Of a DNA stretch of 64,000 nucleotides, positions 45,123 through 54,044 are shown piece by piece; the stretch's first letter is position 1; each line of letters opens with the position of its first letter. This stretch comes from CANMUM01 sp965263365. GTDB taxonomy: Bacteria > Pseudomonadota > Alphaproteobacteria > Rhodobacterales > Rhodobacteraceae. A program made the translations under genes and the position numbers. The stretch lies in assembly GCA_965263365.1 (NCBI GenBank), contig OZ253672.1, forward strand, positions 682,001 through 746,000, read 5' to 3'. The notes under the pieces were generated by a model. That model ran no database searches, had not been told where the DNA came from, and saw nothing but the letters and a program-made list of their open reading frames with translations.

Positions 45123-46787
45123 ATGACAAATAGACTGATTTATTTACCCCTTGGGGGCGCCGGTGAAATCGGCATGAATTTTTATGTTTATGGCTTTGGG
45201 CAAAAGAACCAAGAGCGATATATTATTGCGGATGTTGGGGTCACTTTCCCCAATATGGACACAAGTCCAGGCGTGGACTTAATTATGGCGGATCCAAGTT
45301 TTATTTTGGAGCGCAAAGACCGTGTTGAGGCGGTGTTTATTACGCATGCTCATGAAGATCATGTGGGTGCTTTGGGGATGTTGACTCGTGATTTAGGTGA
45401 CGTGCCCGTTTATACACGTGCATTTACGGGAATTCACGCGCGCGAAAAAATGGAGCGCTTTGGTCAAGATCCTAAACAAGTCGTGACAGTTGGAAAATAT
45501 CCAGAGAGAGTATCGGCGGGTGAATTCCAGGTTTCATTTGTGCCAATCTCACATTCAATTCCTGAGGCGTCAGCGCTATTGATTGAAGTTGATGGTCGGC
45601 GCATTTTGCATACGGGCGATTTTAAGCTCGACCGCACCCCGCTCGTTGGCGAGGCGTTTGATGATAAACTCTATGCGGAAATCGGAAAAATGGGCGTAGA
45701 TACTTTAGTCTGCGATAGTACAAATGTGTTTTCGACGCATGACGGCCGCTCAGAAGAGTCACTCCAAGATCCCATACATGGATTGATTGCTTCGGCGAAA
45801 GGCTTGGTTGTGGCAACGACATTTGCTTCAAATGTGGCGCGTGTTCGGACATTGGCGCAAGCGGGTGCACGTGCTGGACGACAAGTCATACTGGTGGGGC
45901 GCTCGATGGACCGAATGGTGTCGGCGGGCCATAAATCAAAGGTGTTGACAGATATGCCGCCGGTCCTTGATGCGGATGATTTTGATTCTTCGAAGCGTGA
46001 TAAGACACTCATTATTTGCACCGGTTCGCAAGGGGAGTATCGGGCCGCGTCAGGGTGGCTGTCGCGTGGCGGCTATAAAGGCATTACGCTCAAGGAAGGT
46101 GATCTCTTTTTGTTTAGTTCTAAGGTAATTCCAGGGAACGAGCGTGCTGTTGCTGTTGTGTTGAATGATTTGGCTATGCAAGGCGTGGATGTTGTTTATA
46201 ATGATGATCAATATCATGTGTCTGGACATGCAAATCAGCCTGACATCTTGAAGCTAAGTGAAATTGTAAATCCAAAATGTGTTATTCCAATGCACGGAGA
46301 GTATCGCCATTTGCGCAAACTCAGGAATTTGATTTCGGAAAAAGGTGGTACGTCAATTATTGCGCCAAACGGAACGATGGTGGAAATTTCGCCAAATGGT
46401 CTCGAAGCGGTGGATGAAATTGAAACAGGGCGCAAATATCTTGATGGGAAAATAATGGTTGGCGCTGCAGACGGCATTGTGCGCACGCGTCTCCATATGG
46501 CGCGTTCGGGACATATTTCTGTTTTAGTTAACATATCAGCGGACGGGCACGAAGTGGAAGATAGCTGGGTTATGCTTGCGGGCTTAAGTGAGTTTGACCG
46601 GGACGGGACAGAAATTGCGACAGCGATTGAGGCCGATTTAGACGCCGAGCTTTCCAAAATGGGCGCGAAGGGGTTGCGAAATGATGAGCAGGTGGAAGGA
46701 TTGATCGTGAAGGTTTCTAAGCGCGCAGCGAAAAGTTTCTATGAGAAAGCGCCACAAATCACAGTCTTTATTTCTCGTTTCGAATAA
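45123..46787 (+). CDS. rnj: Ribonuclease J (beta-CASP metallo-beta-lactamase family)
   Basis: A 554-residue RNA-processing enzyme with 5'-3' exonuclease and endonuclease activity in the family. The zinc motif is ITHAHEDHVGALGML. Further motifs: ISHSIPEASALLIEVDG, HTGDFKLDRTP, VCDSTN, IICTGSQGEYRAASGW and MHGEYRHLRKL. It ends the nuo-birA-coaX-rnj run. Confidence 0.95.
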   Translation: MTNRLIYLPLGGAGEIGMNFYVYGFGQKNQERYIIADVGVTFPNMDTSPGVDLIMADPSFILERKDRVEAVFITHAHEDHVGALGMLTRDLGDVPVYTRAFTGIHAREKMERFGQDPKQVVTVGKYPERVSAGEFQVSFVPISHSIPEASALLIEVDGRRILHTGDFKLDRTPLVGEAFDDKLYAEIGKMGVDTLVCDSTNVFSTHDGRSEESLQDPIHGLIASAKGLVVATTFASNVARVRTLAQAGARAGRQVILVGRSMDRMVSAGHKSKVLTDMPPVLDADDFDSSKRDKTLIICTGSQGEYRAASGWLSRGGYKGITLKEGDLFLFSSKVIPGNERAVAVVLNDLAMQGVDVVYNDDQYHVSGHANQPDILKLSEIVNPKCVIPMHGEYRHLRKLRNLISEKGGTSIIAPNGTMVEISPNGLEAVDEIETGRKYLDGKIMVGAADGIVRTRLHMARSGHISVLVNISADGHEVEDSWVMLAGLSEFDRDGTEIATAIEADLDAELSKMGAKGLRNDEQVEGLIVKVSKRAAKSFYEKAPQITVFISRFE

Positions 46788-46800
46788 AGAAGGGTAAGAA

Positions 46801-47028
46801 ATGAGTAAGGCCAAATTATTGGAGTGGAGTGGAGTTGTGACCGCAATTCTGTACACTTTTTTTGTAGCATCAAACGCTGGGCTGGAATTTCTAGGTTTCG
46901 CGCTTCTTTTTGTGTCCTCAGGTCTCATTGGGCTCTGGGCATGGTTGCAAAAGCACTGGGGAATTTTATTCTTACAGTTTTTCTACGCGGCTGGAGGAAT
47001 TGTGGGCATGATAAGGTGGTATATTTGA
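46801..47028 (+). CDS. Small three-helix membrane protein downstream of RNase J
   Basis: A 75-residue protein almost entirely made of three hydrophobic helices (about 10-28, 30-48, 52-72). It resembles small alphaproteobacterial membrane proteins related to the PnuC-like group (GLIGLWAWLQKHWGILFLQF, then GIVGMIRWY). Function unknown. It starts 13 bases after the RNase J gene and shares its terminators. Confidence 0.72.
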   Translation: MSKAKLLEWSGVVTAILYTFFVASNAGLEFLGFALLFVSSGLIGLWAWLQKHWGILFLQFFYAAGGIVGMIRWYI

Positions 47029-47134
47029 CGCACTTATTCACATACTTATTATCTGGTGCATTTTATAATTTCTAGTGAGTAAAAACACTATAAGTTGAAA
47101 TTTAATTTTATAAAAATTTTTTATTACTTATTTT

Positions 47135-47160
47135 GCCCCTCGCGATTGTGGGGGGCATTT
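47135..47160 (+). terminator. First of two tandem terminators after the nuo-rnj run
   Basis: GCCCC (47135-47139) pairs with GGGGC (47152-47156), and wobble pairs extend the stem to a GATT loop. ATTTTGTTTTG follows. A T-rich but interrupted tail makes it moderate. Confidence 0.6.
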
Positions 47161-47178
47161 TGTTTTGTTGAAAATAAC

Positions 47179-47209
47179 CCCCTCAAACTAATTTGAGGGG
47201 TTTTTTTTT
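47179..47209. terminator. Strong, possibly bidirectional terminator between rnj operon and icd
   Basis: CCCCTCAAA (47179-47187), loop CTAA, TTTGAGGGG (47192-47200), then nine T (47201-47209). On the minus strand the same hairpin follows the icd stop codon and is followed by a short TATTTTC, so it may serve both directions. Convergent genes make this useful. Confidence 0.9.
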
Positions 47210-48422
47210 AACCCTTTAAAGCCTTATTCAGATTTTTATCAACGGCTTCCAAAAAGCCCATTGTTGTCAACCAACCTTGATCTGGACCGATTAGGATCGC
47301 CAGGTCTTTTGTCATTTGGCCACCTTCGACTGTGTCGACAACAACTTTTTCGAGTGTGCTTGCAAAATTGCTCAACGGCTCGTTTTGATCAAGTTTCGCA
47401 CGATGTTTCAAACCACCCGTCCAAGCAAAAATGGATGCGATTGAGTTTGTTGAAGTTTCTTCGCCTCTTTGATGCTGACGATAGTGACGCGTTACCGTTC
47501 CGTGTGCGGCTTCTGATTCGACGATTTTGCCATCGGGCGTCATCAATTGCGAAGACATGAGGCCAAGCGAGCCAAATCCTTGCGCAACCGTATCGGATTG
47601 CACATCTCCATCATAGTTTTTACAAGCCCAAACAAATCCGCCATTCCATTTCATGGCCGATGCAACCATGTCATCGATGAGACGGTGCTGATATTCAATA
47701 CCTGCTTCGTTGAATTTATCTGCAAATTCTGCGTCAAATATCTCTTGGAATAAATCTTTGAAACGTCCATCATAAGCTTTCAAGATCGTGTTTTTTGTTG
47801 ATAAGTACACGGGCCAGCCCATATCTAAGCCGTAGTTGAAGGAAGCGCGTGCAAAGTCTTTGATGGAGCTGTCCAAGTTATACATGCCCATAGCAACACC
47901 AGCGTCAGGGGCTTTGTAGACTTCTTTTTCAATGACAGTCCCGTCTTCGCCGACAAACTTCATTGAAAGCGTTCCTGCGCCTGGCATTAAGAAATCAGTC
48001 GCTTTGTATTGATCGCCGAAAGCGTGACGTCCAATAACGATTGGCTTAGTCCAGCCGGGAACAAGGCGTGGAACGTTTTGACAAATAATGGGTTTGCGGA
48101 AAACAACACCGCCTAAGATGTTGCGAATAGTGCCATTGGGCGAACGCCACATTTGCTTCAGGCCAAACTCTTCGACGCGATCCTCATCGGGCGTAATTGT
48201 TGCACATTTCACGCCAACGCCATATTTTTTTATGGCCTCAGCAGAATCAATCGTAATTTGATCATTCGTGCGATCACGCTCTTCAATGCCCAAATCGTAA
48301 TATTTCAAATCAATATCAAGATAGGGAAGTATCAGTTTTTGCTTGATAAAATCCCAAATAATGCGTGTCATTTCGTCGCCATCAAGCTCGACAACGGGGT
48401 TTTCGACTTTAATTTTACTCAT
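47208..48422 (-). CDS. icd: NADP-dependent isocitrate dehydrogenase, eukaryotic-like type
   Basis: A 404-residue TCA-cycle enzyme converting isocitrate to 2-oxoglutarate. Seen: ELDGDEMTRIIWDFIKQKLI, KCATITPDEDRVEEF, MWRSPNGTIRNILGGVVFR, GRHAFGDQYKATDF and EAAHGTVTRHYRQHQRGEET with AAHGTVTRHY for NADP. This is the type II family shared with eukaryotes, usual in alphaproteobacteria. Two ATGs are adjacent; the second (48422) has AGGAGG five bases upstream. Confidence 0.97.
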   Translation of the reverse strand: MSKIKVENPVVELDGDEMTRIIWDFIKQKLILPYLDIDLKYYDLGIEERDRTNDQITIDSAEAIKKYGVGVKCATITPDEDRVEEFGLKQMWRSPNGTIRNILGGVVFRKPIICQNVPRLVPGWTKPIVIGRHAFGDQYKATDFLMPGAGTLSMKFVGEDGTVIEKEVYKAPDAGVAMGMYNLDSSIKDFARASFNYGLDMGWPVYLSTKNTILKAYDGRFKDLFQEIFDAEFADKFNEAGIEYQHRLIDDMVASAMKWNGGFVWACKNYDGDVQSDTVAQGFGSLGLMSSQLMTPDGKIVESEAAHGTVTRHYRQHQRGEETSTNSIASIFAWTGGLKHRAKLDQNEPLSNFASTLEKVVVDTVEGGQMTKDLAILIGPDQGWLTTMGFLEAVDKNLNKALKG

Positions 48423-48620
48423 CATGTCCTCCTAAATTTGAGCTTGTTATAGCGAATGAAGTTCCAAAAGAAAAGGTGTGTATACGAATGTATGCATAAA
48501 TATTTTGAATTCTACTTGTTGTTATGACTTACGGTTGGAATTGAAATGCTGAAAATGTGCCCGAATTTTTGCTAGGAAAAATGAAACCAACGCGATAAAG
48601 CAATTTATACGAAGAAAGGT

Positions 48621-49415
48621 ATGAATTTGTCTGGAACGGATCATAGTGTAAAAATTGAGTACAGCCAGCAGCCGCGTATCGTTTTGGTGCGTCCGCAAAT
48701 GGGTGAAAATATTGGAAGTGCCGCGCGCGCGATGTGGAATTTTGAGCTTAATCAAATGAATTTGGTAGATCCGCGCGACGGTTGGCCGAATCCAGCCGCA
48801 ATCGCGATGGCCTCTGGGGCGGCGCCAGTGCTCGATAATGTGCAAGTTTCGCCGAATGTTGAAGGCGCTGTTTCAGATTTACATTACGTTTTTGCGACAA
48901 CGGCAAGACAGCGCAACTTAACAAAAGAGATTCTTTCACCGAAAGCCGCGATGGAGCGTGCGCGGGCACTTATTAATCAAGGGCAGAGGGTCGGTGTGCT
49001 TTTTGGAGCGGAGCGTTCGGGGCTCGAGAATTCAGAAATTATGTCTGCAAATGCGCTCGTGAGTGTTCCGGTGAATCCTGCCTTTGGTTCACTAAATTTG
49101 GCGCAGTGTGTGTTGTTGTTAAGTTATGAATGGCGCTTGGCCAACGCGCATGTCACAAATGCTGAAATGGATTGGGCGTCAAGCGCGCCTGCCACGCGAG
49201 CAGACGTTGACTATTTAATTGAAAACATTACCGAAAAATTGGATAGTCTTGGTTTCTTTTGGCCGGATAAAAAGGCGGAAAGTATGCGCTCTAGCTTGCG
49301 TAATATGCTGTCGCGCTTGCCGCTTTCTGATATTGATGTCCGAACATTTCACGGTATTTTTCGCGCGCTTTGGAAAGGTGAGAAGTTTAAAAATAAGCGG
49401 AATACTCAAGAATGA
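48621..49415 (+). CDS. trmJ: tRNA (cytidine/uridine-2'-O-)-methyltransferase TrmJ-like (SpoU family)
   Basis: A 264-residue SPOUT methyltransferase. Seen: IVLVRPQMGENIGSAARAMW, NLVDPRDGWP, GVLFGAERSGLENSEI and VPVNPAFGSLNLAQCVLLLS, the three SpoU motifs with a trefoil knot. TrmJ methylates position 32 of tRNAs using SAM. The C-terminal helical extension fits TrmJ. It overlaps the VOC gene by four bases and is divergent from icd. Confidence 0.92.
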   Translation: MNLSGTDHSVKIEYSQQPRIVLVRPQMGENIGSAARAMWNFELNQMNLVDPRDGWPNPAAIAMASGAAPVLDNVQVSPNVEGAVSDLHYVFATTARQRNLTKEILSPKAAMERARALINQGQRVGVLFGAERSGLENSEIMSANALVSVPVNPAFGSLNLAQCVLLLSYEWRLANAHVTNAEMDWASSAPATRADVDYLIENITEKLDSLGFFWPDKKAESMRSSLRNMLSRLPLSDIDVRTFHGIFRALWKGEKFKNKRNTQE

Positions 49416-49801
49416 ATCTCGCGATGGTGAGCTATTTGGTTCAAGAATATGACGAAGCGATTAACTATTTTGTTGAAACCCTTGGATTTGAGCTACTTGA
49501 AGATACGTTGATTTCCTCTGAGAAACGCTGGGTTCGCGTCGGTTGCTCAAAGGGAATTGAGTTACTGCTTGCGCGTGCCCAAGGAGCGCGACAAATCGCA
49601 TCCATCGGGAACCAATTTGGCGGTCGTGTTGGGTTGTTCTTGAAATCGTCAAATTTTGACGCTGACTACAAAAAGTTTTGTAAGGCGGGTGTGAATTTTA
49701 CTGAGACGGTTCGTAAAATGCCATATGGACGTGTCGTTGTCTTCGAAGATCTATATGGTCAAAGATGGGATCTGTTAGAAGATATTGGCGCAAACAAATA
49801 G
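49412..49801 (+). CDS. VOC (glyoxalase/bleomycin resistance) superfamily protein
   Basis: A 129-residue protein with the beta-alpha-beta pattern of VOC proteins: YDEAINYFVETLGFELLEDT, GIELLLARAQG, GRVVVFEDLYGQRWDLLE. The glyoxalase-like metal ligand Glu is present in VVVFEDLYG, but no His pair was identified. Substrate unknown. It overlaps trmJ by four bases. Confidence 0.85.
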   Translation: MNLAMVSYLVQEYDEAINYFVETLGFELLEDTLISSEKRWVRVGCSKGIELLLARAQGARQIASIGNQFGGRVGLFLKSSNFDADYKKFCKAGVNFTETVRKMPYGRVVVFEDLYGQRWDLLEDIGANK

Positions 49802-49901
49802 GCGTTAGAAGTGAGCTATTTGGGGTTTTCATTTTGTGAGTTGAAGCCTAAATTACGAGCGCACAACTCAAAATTAAATCAATTCTGTTAAGAGGTATAA
49901 A

Positions 49902-51023
49902 ATGAGTTCAAAGAGATCAATTTTTGAAGAGGTAAAGAATGATGCAACTGCACCTAAGGCGCAACTTGTGCGCCAAGAGTCTTCGAAATTCGTTGTGCTT
50001 TGGGCGTGGATTTTGTTCTTTCTGATTGTGGTTATGATCGCGGTAGGCGGCTTAACGCGTCTAACTGATAGTGGTTTGTCAATCACAGAGTGGGATTTGG
50101 TAATGGGCTCATTGCCGCCTTTGAGCGCCGAGGCTTGGCAAGAAGTCTTTATAAAATATCAACAAACAGAAGAGTTTCGTCAGATCAATTCGACCATGAC
50201 CCTCGAAACTTTCAAGCCTATTTTTTGGTGGGAATGGGGACATCGTTTCTTAGGTCGGATTATCTGGCTCTTTTGGCTTGTTGGCTTTCTCGTATTTGTT
50301 TTGCGCAAACAACTCAGACGCGATCGTTTTGCTTCGCTCCTATGGGTCGGTGTTTTGATTGCGCTTCAGGGTATCGTTGGAATTTTAATGGTGAAAACGG
50401 GCTATGTTGGCGACCGAGTTGATGTAGCCAGCTATGCGCTTGGGTTTCACTTGACCATGGCGTTTGTGATCATTGGGTTAATATTTTGGAATATAAAAAT
50501 GCTTAAAATTGAGCCTTCAGCCATGGTCGAAGCTAGGCGTCGCGGTGATGAGGGGCGTGTGGTTCTTGCAAAAATACTACTTGTAGTTGCGGGAATTCAG
50601 ATTTTTCTTGGGGCACTCGTTGCAGGGATTGATGGCGGCATGAGCTATAATGATTGGCCATTAATGGGCGGAGAGTTTTTTAGCTCCGATAGTTTTGTGC
50701 TCGACCCGATTTGGCGAAATTTCTTCGAGAATTCGGCGCTTGTTCAGTTCTTTCATCGAATGAATGGTTATTTGCTTTTGGTAATCGCGGCATATGTTTT
50801 TTATCAAACGCGGCGCGCTCCTTATAAGCAATGGCGTGCGCTCGGTCTTCATATCATGATCGCAATTTTTCTTCAAATCATATTGGGCATTGCGACATTG
50901 GTGATGTTTGTGCCAATTGCGCTCGCATTACTACATCAAGTTTTCGCAGTCGCAATTTGGATCGCTGTGATTTCGGCGGTTTTTGCCTTCCGCTATCCAC
51001 GCGAGCAAACCATTCGGAGCTAG
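49902..51023 (+). CDS. ctaA: Haem A synthase CtaA (COX15 type)
   Basis: A 373-residue membrane protein with eight helices that oxidises haem O to haem A for cytochrome oxidase. Seen: GGLTRLTDSGLSITEWDLVM, FWWEWGHRFLGRIIW (haem-ligand His), LGFHLTMAF, VAGIDGGMSYNDWPLMGGE, FFHRMNGYL and LLHQVFAVAIW. This is the type 2 CtaA of alphaproteobacteria and mitochondria, with the long hydrophilic loop. No cox genes are adjacent. Confidence 0.95.
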   Translation: MSSKRSIFEEVKNDATAPKAQLVRQESSKFVVLWAWILFFLIVVMIAVGGLTRLTDSGLSITEWDLVMGSLPPLSAEAWQEVFIKYQQTEEFRQINSTMTLETFKPIFWWEWGHRFLGRIIWLFWLVGFLVFVLRKQLRRDRFASLLWVGVLIALQGIVGILMVKTGYVGDRVDVASYALGFHLTMAFVIIGLIFWNIKMLKIEPSAMVEARRRGDEGRVVLAKILLVVAGIQIFLGALVAGIDGGMSYNDWPLMGGEFFSSDSFVLDPIWRNFFENSALVQFFHRMNGYLLLVIAAYVFYQTRRAPYKQWRALGLHIMIAIFLQIILGIATLVMFVPIALALLHQVFAVAIWIAVISAVFAFRYPREQTIRS

Positions 51024-51119
51024 TCGAATTGGAATAAAAACAAGCGAATGCATATGGGGTTCTATAATACCTATTTTTTAAATATATGATTTTATTGTAT
51101 ATATTCTGGTAATTGTGCG

Positions 51120-51147
51120 TTGCACTTTTGATAAAATTCCCTATAAC
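51120..51147 (+). promoter_or_regulatory. Promoter of rplM-rpsI
   Basis: TTGCAC at 51120-51125, 16-base spacer, TATAAC at 51142-51147. Both hexamers match the sigma70 consensus at five of six positions. The rplM ATG is 54 bases after the -10, leaving a short leader. Confidence 0.65.
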
Positions 51148-51200
51148 TGCACCATCAAAGTGAGCGCTGGCTCAAAATCAACAAAAATGGATTGGAATAA

Positions 51201-51668
51201 ATGAAAACTTATTCGGCAAAACCATCTGAGATAGAGAAAAAATGGGTCTTGATTGACGCAGAAGGCGTTGTCCTTGGCCGTTTGGCTTCTCATATCGCGA
51301 TGCGCCTTCGTGGCAAAAATAAAGCAACATTCACACCGCACATGGATATGGGCGACAATGTGATTGTTATCAATGCGGACAAAGTTCAATTGACGGGAAA
51401 AAAACGCACTGATGAGCGTTTTTATTGGCACACTGGGCATCCTGGTGGAATCAAGTCGCGGACCATGGGACAAATTCTCGAAGGTAAATATCCTGAGCGG
51501 GTTGTGACTAAGGCTGTTGAGCGTATGCTTCCTGGTGGCCCTTTGTCGCGTAAGCAAATGACAAACTTGCGTGTATATGCGGGCGCTGAACATCCTCATG
51601 AAGCGCAAAATCCAGAAGTCGTGGATATTAAAGCGATGAACCCTAAAAATACCCGTAGCGGCAAATAA
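51201..51668 (+). CDS. rplM: 50S ribosomal protein L13
   Basis: A 155-residue L13. Seen: KWVLIDAEGVVLGRLASHIA, RLRGKNKATFTPHMDMGDNV, KVQLTGKKRTDERFYWHTGH and PERVVTKAVERMLPGGPLSR. Length is normal for alphaproteobacteria. rpsI starts 12 bases downstream, the standard pair. Confidence 0.98.
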   Translation: MKTYSAKPSEIEKKWVLIDAEGVVLGRLASHIAMRLRGKNKATFTPHMDMGDNVIVINADKVQLTGKKRTDERFYWHTGHPGGIKSRTMGQILEGKYPERVVTKAVERMLPGGPLSRKQMTNLRVYAGAEHPHEAQNPEVVDIKAMNPKNTRSGK

Positions 51669-51679
51669 GGATCCAGAAA

Positions 51680-52177
51680 ATGAGTGAAGAAATCAAGTCA
51701 CTTGATGAGCTAAAAGATGTAGTTGCTGGTGAAGCTTCAGCAGAAGCCTCAGTAGAAGAGACGCCCTCTTACGAACCTGTTCGTGATGAGCATGGCCGTT
51801 CTTATGCAACTGGTAAGCGTAAAGATGCGGTTGCGCGTGTTTGGGTTAAGCCTGGAAAAGGGCAAATCGTCATTAATGGCAAGCCAATGCCTGAGTATTT
51901 TGCACGTCCTGTGCTCCAAATGGTTATTGGTCAACCTTTTACGGTTGCGGGTGTTGAAGGCGAATTTGACGTCATGGCGACGGTTTCTGGTGGTGGTCTT
52001 TCTGGACAAGCCGGCGCTGTTAAGCACGGAATTTCAAAAGCACTTTGTCAATATGAGCCAGGAAACCGTCCTGCACTTAAGGCAGCTGGCTTCTTGACGC
52101 GCGATAGCCGCGTTGTGGAGCGTAAGAAATACGGTCGTCGCAAAGCACGTCGTAGCTTCCAGTTCTCGAAGCGTTAA
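51680..52177 (+). CDS. rpsI: 30S ribosomal protein S9
   Basis: A 165-residue S9 with an acidic N-terminal extension of about 35 residues (SLDELKDVVAGEASAEASVE) usual in alphaproteobacteria, then the core ATGKRKDAVARVWVKPGKGQ, GGGLSGQAGAVKHGISKALC and the basic tail KYGRRKARRSFQFSKR that reaches the P-site tRNA. A strong terminator follows. Confidence 0.98.
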   Translation: MSEEIKSLDELKDVVAGEASAEASVEETPSYEPVRDEHGRSYATGKRKDAVARVWVKPGKGQIVINGKPMPEYFARPVLQMVIGQPFTVAGVEGEFDVMATVSGGGLSGQAGAVKHGISKALCQYEPGNRPALKAAGFLTRDSRVVERKKYGRRKARRSFQFSKR

Positions 52178-52197
52178 AACGTTTCAAAGCAAATTCA

Positions 52198-52230
52198 AAA
52201 ATGGCCGTGTGTTTGCGTGGCCATTTTTTT
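52198..52230 (+). terminator. Intrinsic terminator after rpsI
   Basis: ATGGCC (52201-52206) pairs with GGCCAT (52219-52224), extended by A-T pairs outside and wobble/GC pairs inside, followed by seven T after the A (52224-52230). It lies 20 bases after the rpsI stop. Confidence 0.88.
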
Positions 52231-52669
52231 GTGCAAGCTACGCATGCCTATATTTTAATATATATTATGAATAGCACTTATAGGTTGGTGGGTGCCAACT
52301 CACTCGGTTGGGATTGCCGCCGTTCGAGAGTGTACTTCCTAGCGATTCTTTTAGCGAACGTTTTTTGGGGTGAACAGCTAATGTGTGGCAATGCTGTTTC
52401 AGCCGCGTATGATTATATAGATGACGCCTTTTAGGGTGTTGAAAAAGCGAAAGTTGGTCGATTCGAAAGATACAGATCAATTCTTAAGTAATCTTCTTAA
52501 CTTTTATTCAAAAGACCACGGTAAATTGTTTTAAAAGTTATAATAGGAAAAACCGTAATGATGGTTTTATTTAGCTGGCTGCAGCTTAGTTATAAGTTTG
52601 GGATTCTATAAGGGCTTTATACCTTCCAGACTATGGATGGAATGCGTCAGACCCATTAACTAGCTTGGA
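52231..52669. other. Gene-free stretch before the HxlR pseudogene
   Basis: About 440 bases with no reading frame that matches a family. The longest forward frame (52267-52434) is a 55-codon sequence without a ribosome site. I saw no RNA structure or repeat I could name. It may be eroded sequence. Confidence 0.5.
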
Positions 52670-53032
52670 CTAATCTAATTTGGGTAAGCTTTCGCTCCAA
52701 TTTTTAAGTTGCTTTAAAGTTTCTAGCGCGGCGCTCCCTGAATTGGTGAGAGAATATTGTACAGTCAGGGGCGAGGTCGCCAATTCTTCTCGTAGAATTA
52801 ATCCCCGTTTTTATAAATGTTTTAGCCTATCAGAAATTATCTTTTTACTTGCGCCATTAATCATTCTCGCTAAATCATTAAATCTGACCAGTTCGCTCTG
52901 AAGGTGCCAAAGAATTGCCCCCGTCCATTTTCCACTGATAATGCGCATTCCGTTTTCAATTGCGCAAGGAATCACGCAAGGTTCGACAGCTAATTTTCGC
53001 CCGTCTTCATTTTTAATGACCTTGGCTTTCAA
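52670..53032 (-). pseudogene. HxlR-family regulator gene interrupted by an in-frame TAA
   Basis: The frame from ATG 53032 gives 73 residues with the HxlR pattern: VEPCVIPCAIENGMRIISGK, WTGAILWHLQSELVRFNDLA, MINGASKKIISDRLKHL. A TAA at 52813-52811 then interrupts it. The same frame continues KRGLILREELATSPL, TVQYSLTNSGSAALETL, KQLKNWSESLPKLD to TAG at 52672-52670. That continuation is the expected HxlR wing and C-terminal helix, so the full product would be 120 residues. Relatives usually have Glu or Lys before this position, so a single GAA or AAA to TAA change explains it. No divergent target gene remains upstream. Confidence 0.85.
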
Positions 53033-53355
53033 TGCGAAATCTCACTTCGTTCAAGGATGCACTTTTTTTACGGGCGTCGAATTGTTTATATTTCTGATAA
53101 TTTATCCAAAAAATGATTTTGGATTCTGGAAGAAATCGTAGTCTATCAAGGGCATCGTCCGCGTATCAAATTCGATATTAGATATTTGAAGTGAAGACCG
53201 TGTCGAGTGCCATAGTGTTGTTCATTTTTTAAACTTTGTGATTGATCAAGTTTGCTTGTTTAGCTTTCGCATTGACGCGAATTGCAAGAGAGTAAGAAAC
53301 AGCGGCACATGCGTACCATTGGGTGCGTCGCGGTTTTCTTAACAGATCTAGGCAA
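53033..53355. other. Gene-free stretch between HxlR pseudogene and esterase
   Basis: About 320 bases without a supportable gene. HxlR regulators usually face a divergent reductase or membrane protein gene, but none is intact here. A short reverse frame near 53240-53345 (WYACAAVSYSLAIRV) looks protein-like but is too short to identify. Confidence 0.45.
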
Positions 53356-54018
53356 CTAGTTTTCGGGTGTGAGGACTTTTTCTGCGTAAAAATTAAGAGC
53401 AAATTCAAGGCCGTCTTGAGCAATTGAGTGGGGAGTATTTGGGCTAAAGTGTAAGGATACATCAATTCCTAAATTTTTAAGACGATCGTGAGCGCTTTGG
53501 CTATCTTGTGCCGGCACCACGTCATCATCTGCACCGTGAATAAGGGCGATGGGTGGTTTGTTAATTTCGTGTGGATCGAGATGATCAGACAGCAAAAGGC
53601 GACCGGAAAAACAAATAACTGCAGATACTTGCGCGCTTGCATTAAGGCTATGTTCAAGCGCCATCATTGTACCTTGAGAAAATCCGACTAGTACAAGGTC
53701 TTGATAAGAAAGGTCACGTTTTGACAATTCATCTTGCACAAAAATTGCTAATTCTTGTTGAGCATTTACCAGTCCTTTGGCCATTTCTTCTTGAGATGAA
53801 CCATCAATAAAAGGAATAGGAAACCACTGGAAGCCAACCGGATTAAACGCATTTCGTTCGGAGGCATTAGGAGAGACAAAATCACAATGGGGGTCGATTT
53901 GTGCAAAGAAGGGTGCGAGGCCGATGAGATCTTCTCCATTTGACCCATAGCCGTGTAAAAATACGACAAGTCTTTTCGCGTTTCCAGAAGTTGCTTTTTG
54001 TGTTGGTCCTGACAGCAT
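53356..54018 (-). CDS. Carboxylesterase/phospholipase, alpha/beta hydrolase (YpfH/Est-like)
   Basis: A 220-residue serine hydrolase. The oxyanion strand is RLVVFLHGYGSNGEDLIGLA, the nucleophile elbow is VLVGFSQGTMMALEH (canonical G-x-S-x-G, Ser), Asp is in IHGADDDVVPA and His in NTPHSIAQDG. Family members are broad carboxylesterases or lysophospholipases. The start is set at 54018 (MLSGPTQKA); an open frame extends to 54087, over the end of the glycosylase gene, without family support. It sits 26 bases downstream of that gene. Confidence 0.9.
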   Translation of the reverse strand: MLSGPTQKATSGNAKRLVVFLHGYGSNGEDLIGLAPFFAQIDPHCDFVSPNASERNAFNPVGFQWFPIPFIDGSSQEEMAKGLVNAQQELAIFVQDELSKRDLSYQDLVLVGFSQGTMMALEHSLNASAQVSAVICFSGRLLLSDHLDPHEINKPPIALIHGADDDVVPAQDSQSAHDRLKNLGIDVSLHFSPNTPHSIAQDGLEFALNFYAEKVLTPEN

Positions 54019-54044
54019 GTGATTACCTATTTGTTTTTTATGAA

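Noticed and set aside
52267..52434. Short forward frame after the rpsI terminator
   Set aside because: No ribosome site, no family match, and only 55 codons.
53240..53345. Possible gene remnant on the reverse strand (WYACAAVSYSLAIRV)
   Set aside because: Too short and without a recognisable family; chance cannot be excluded.
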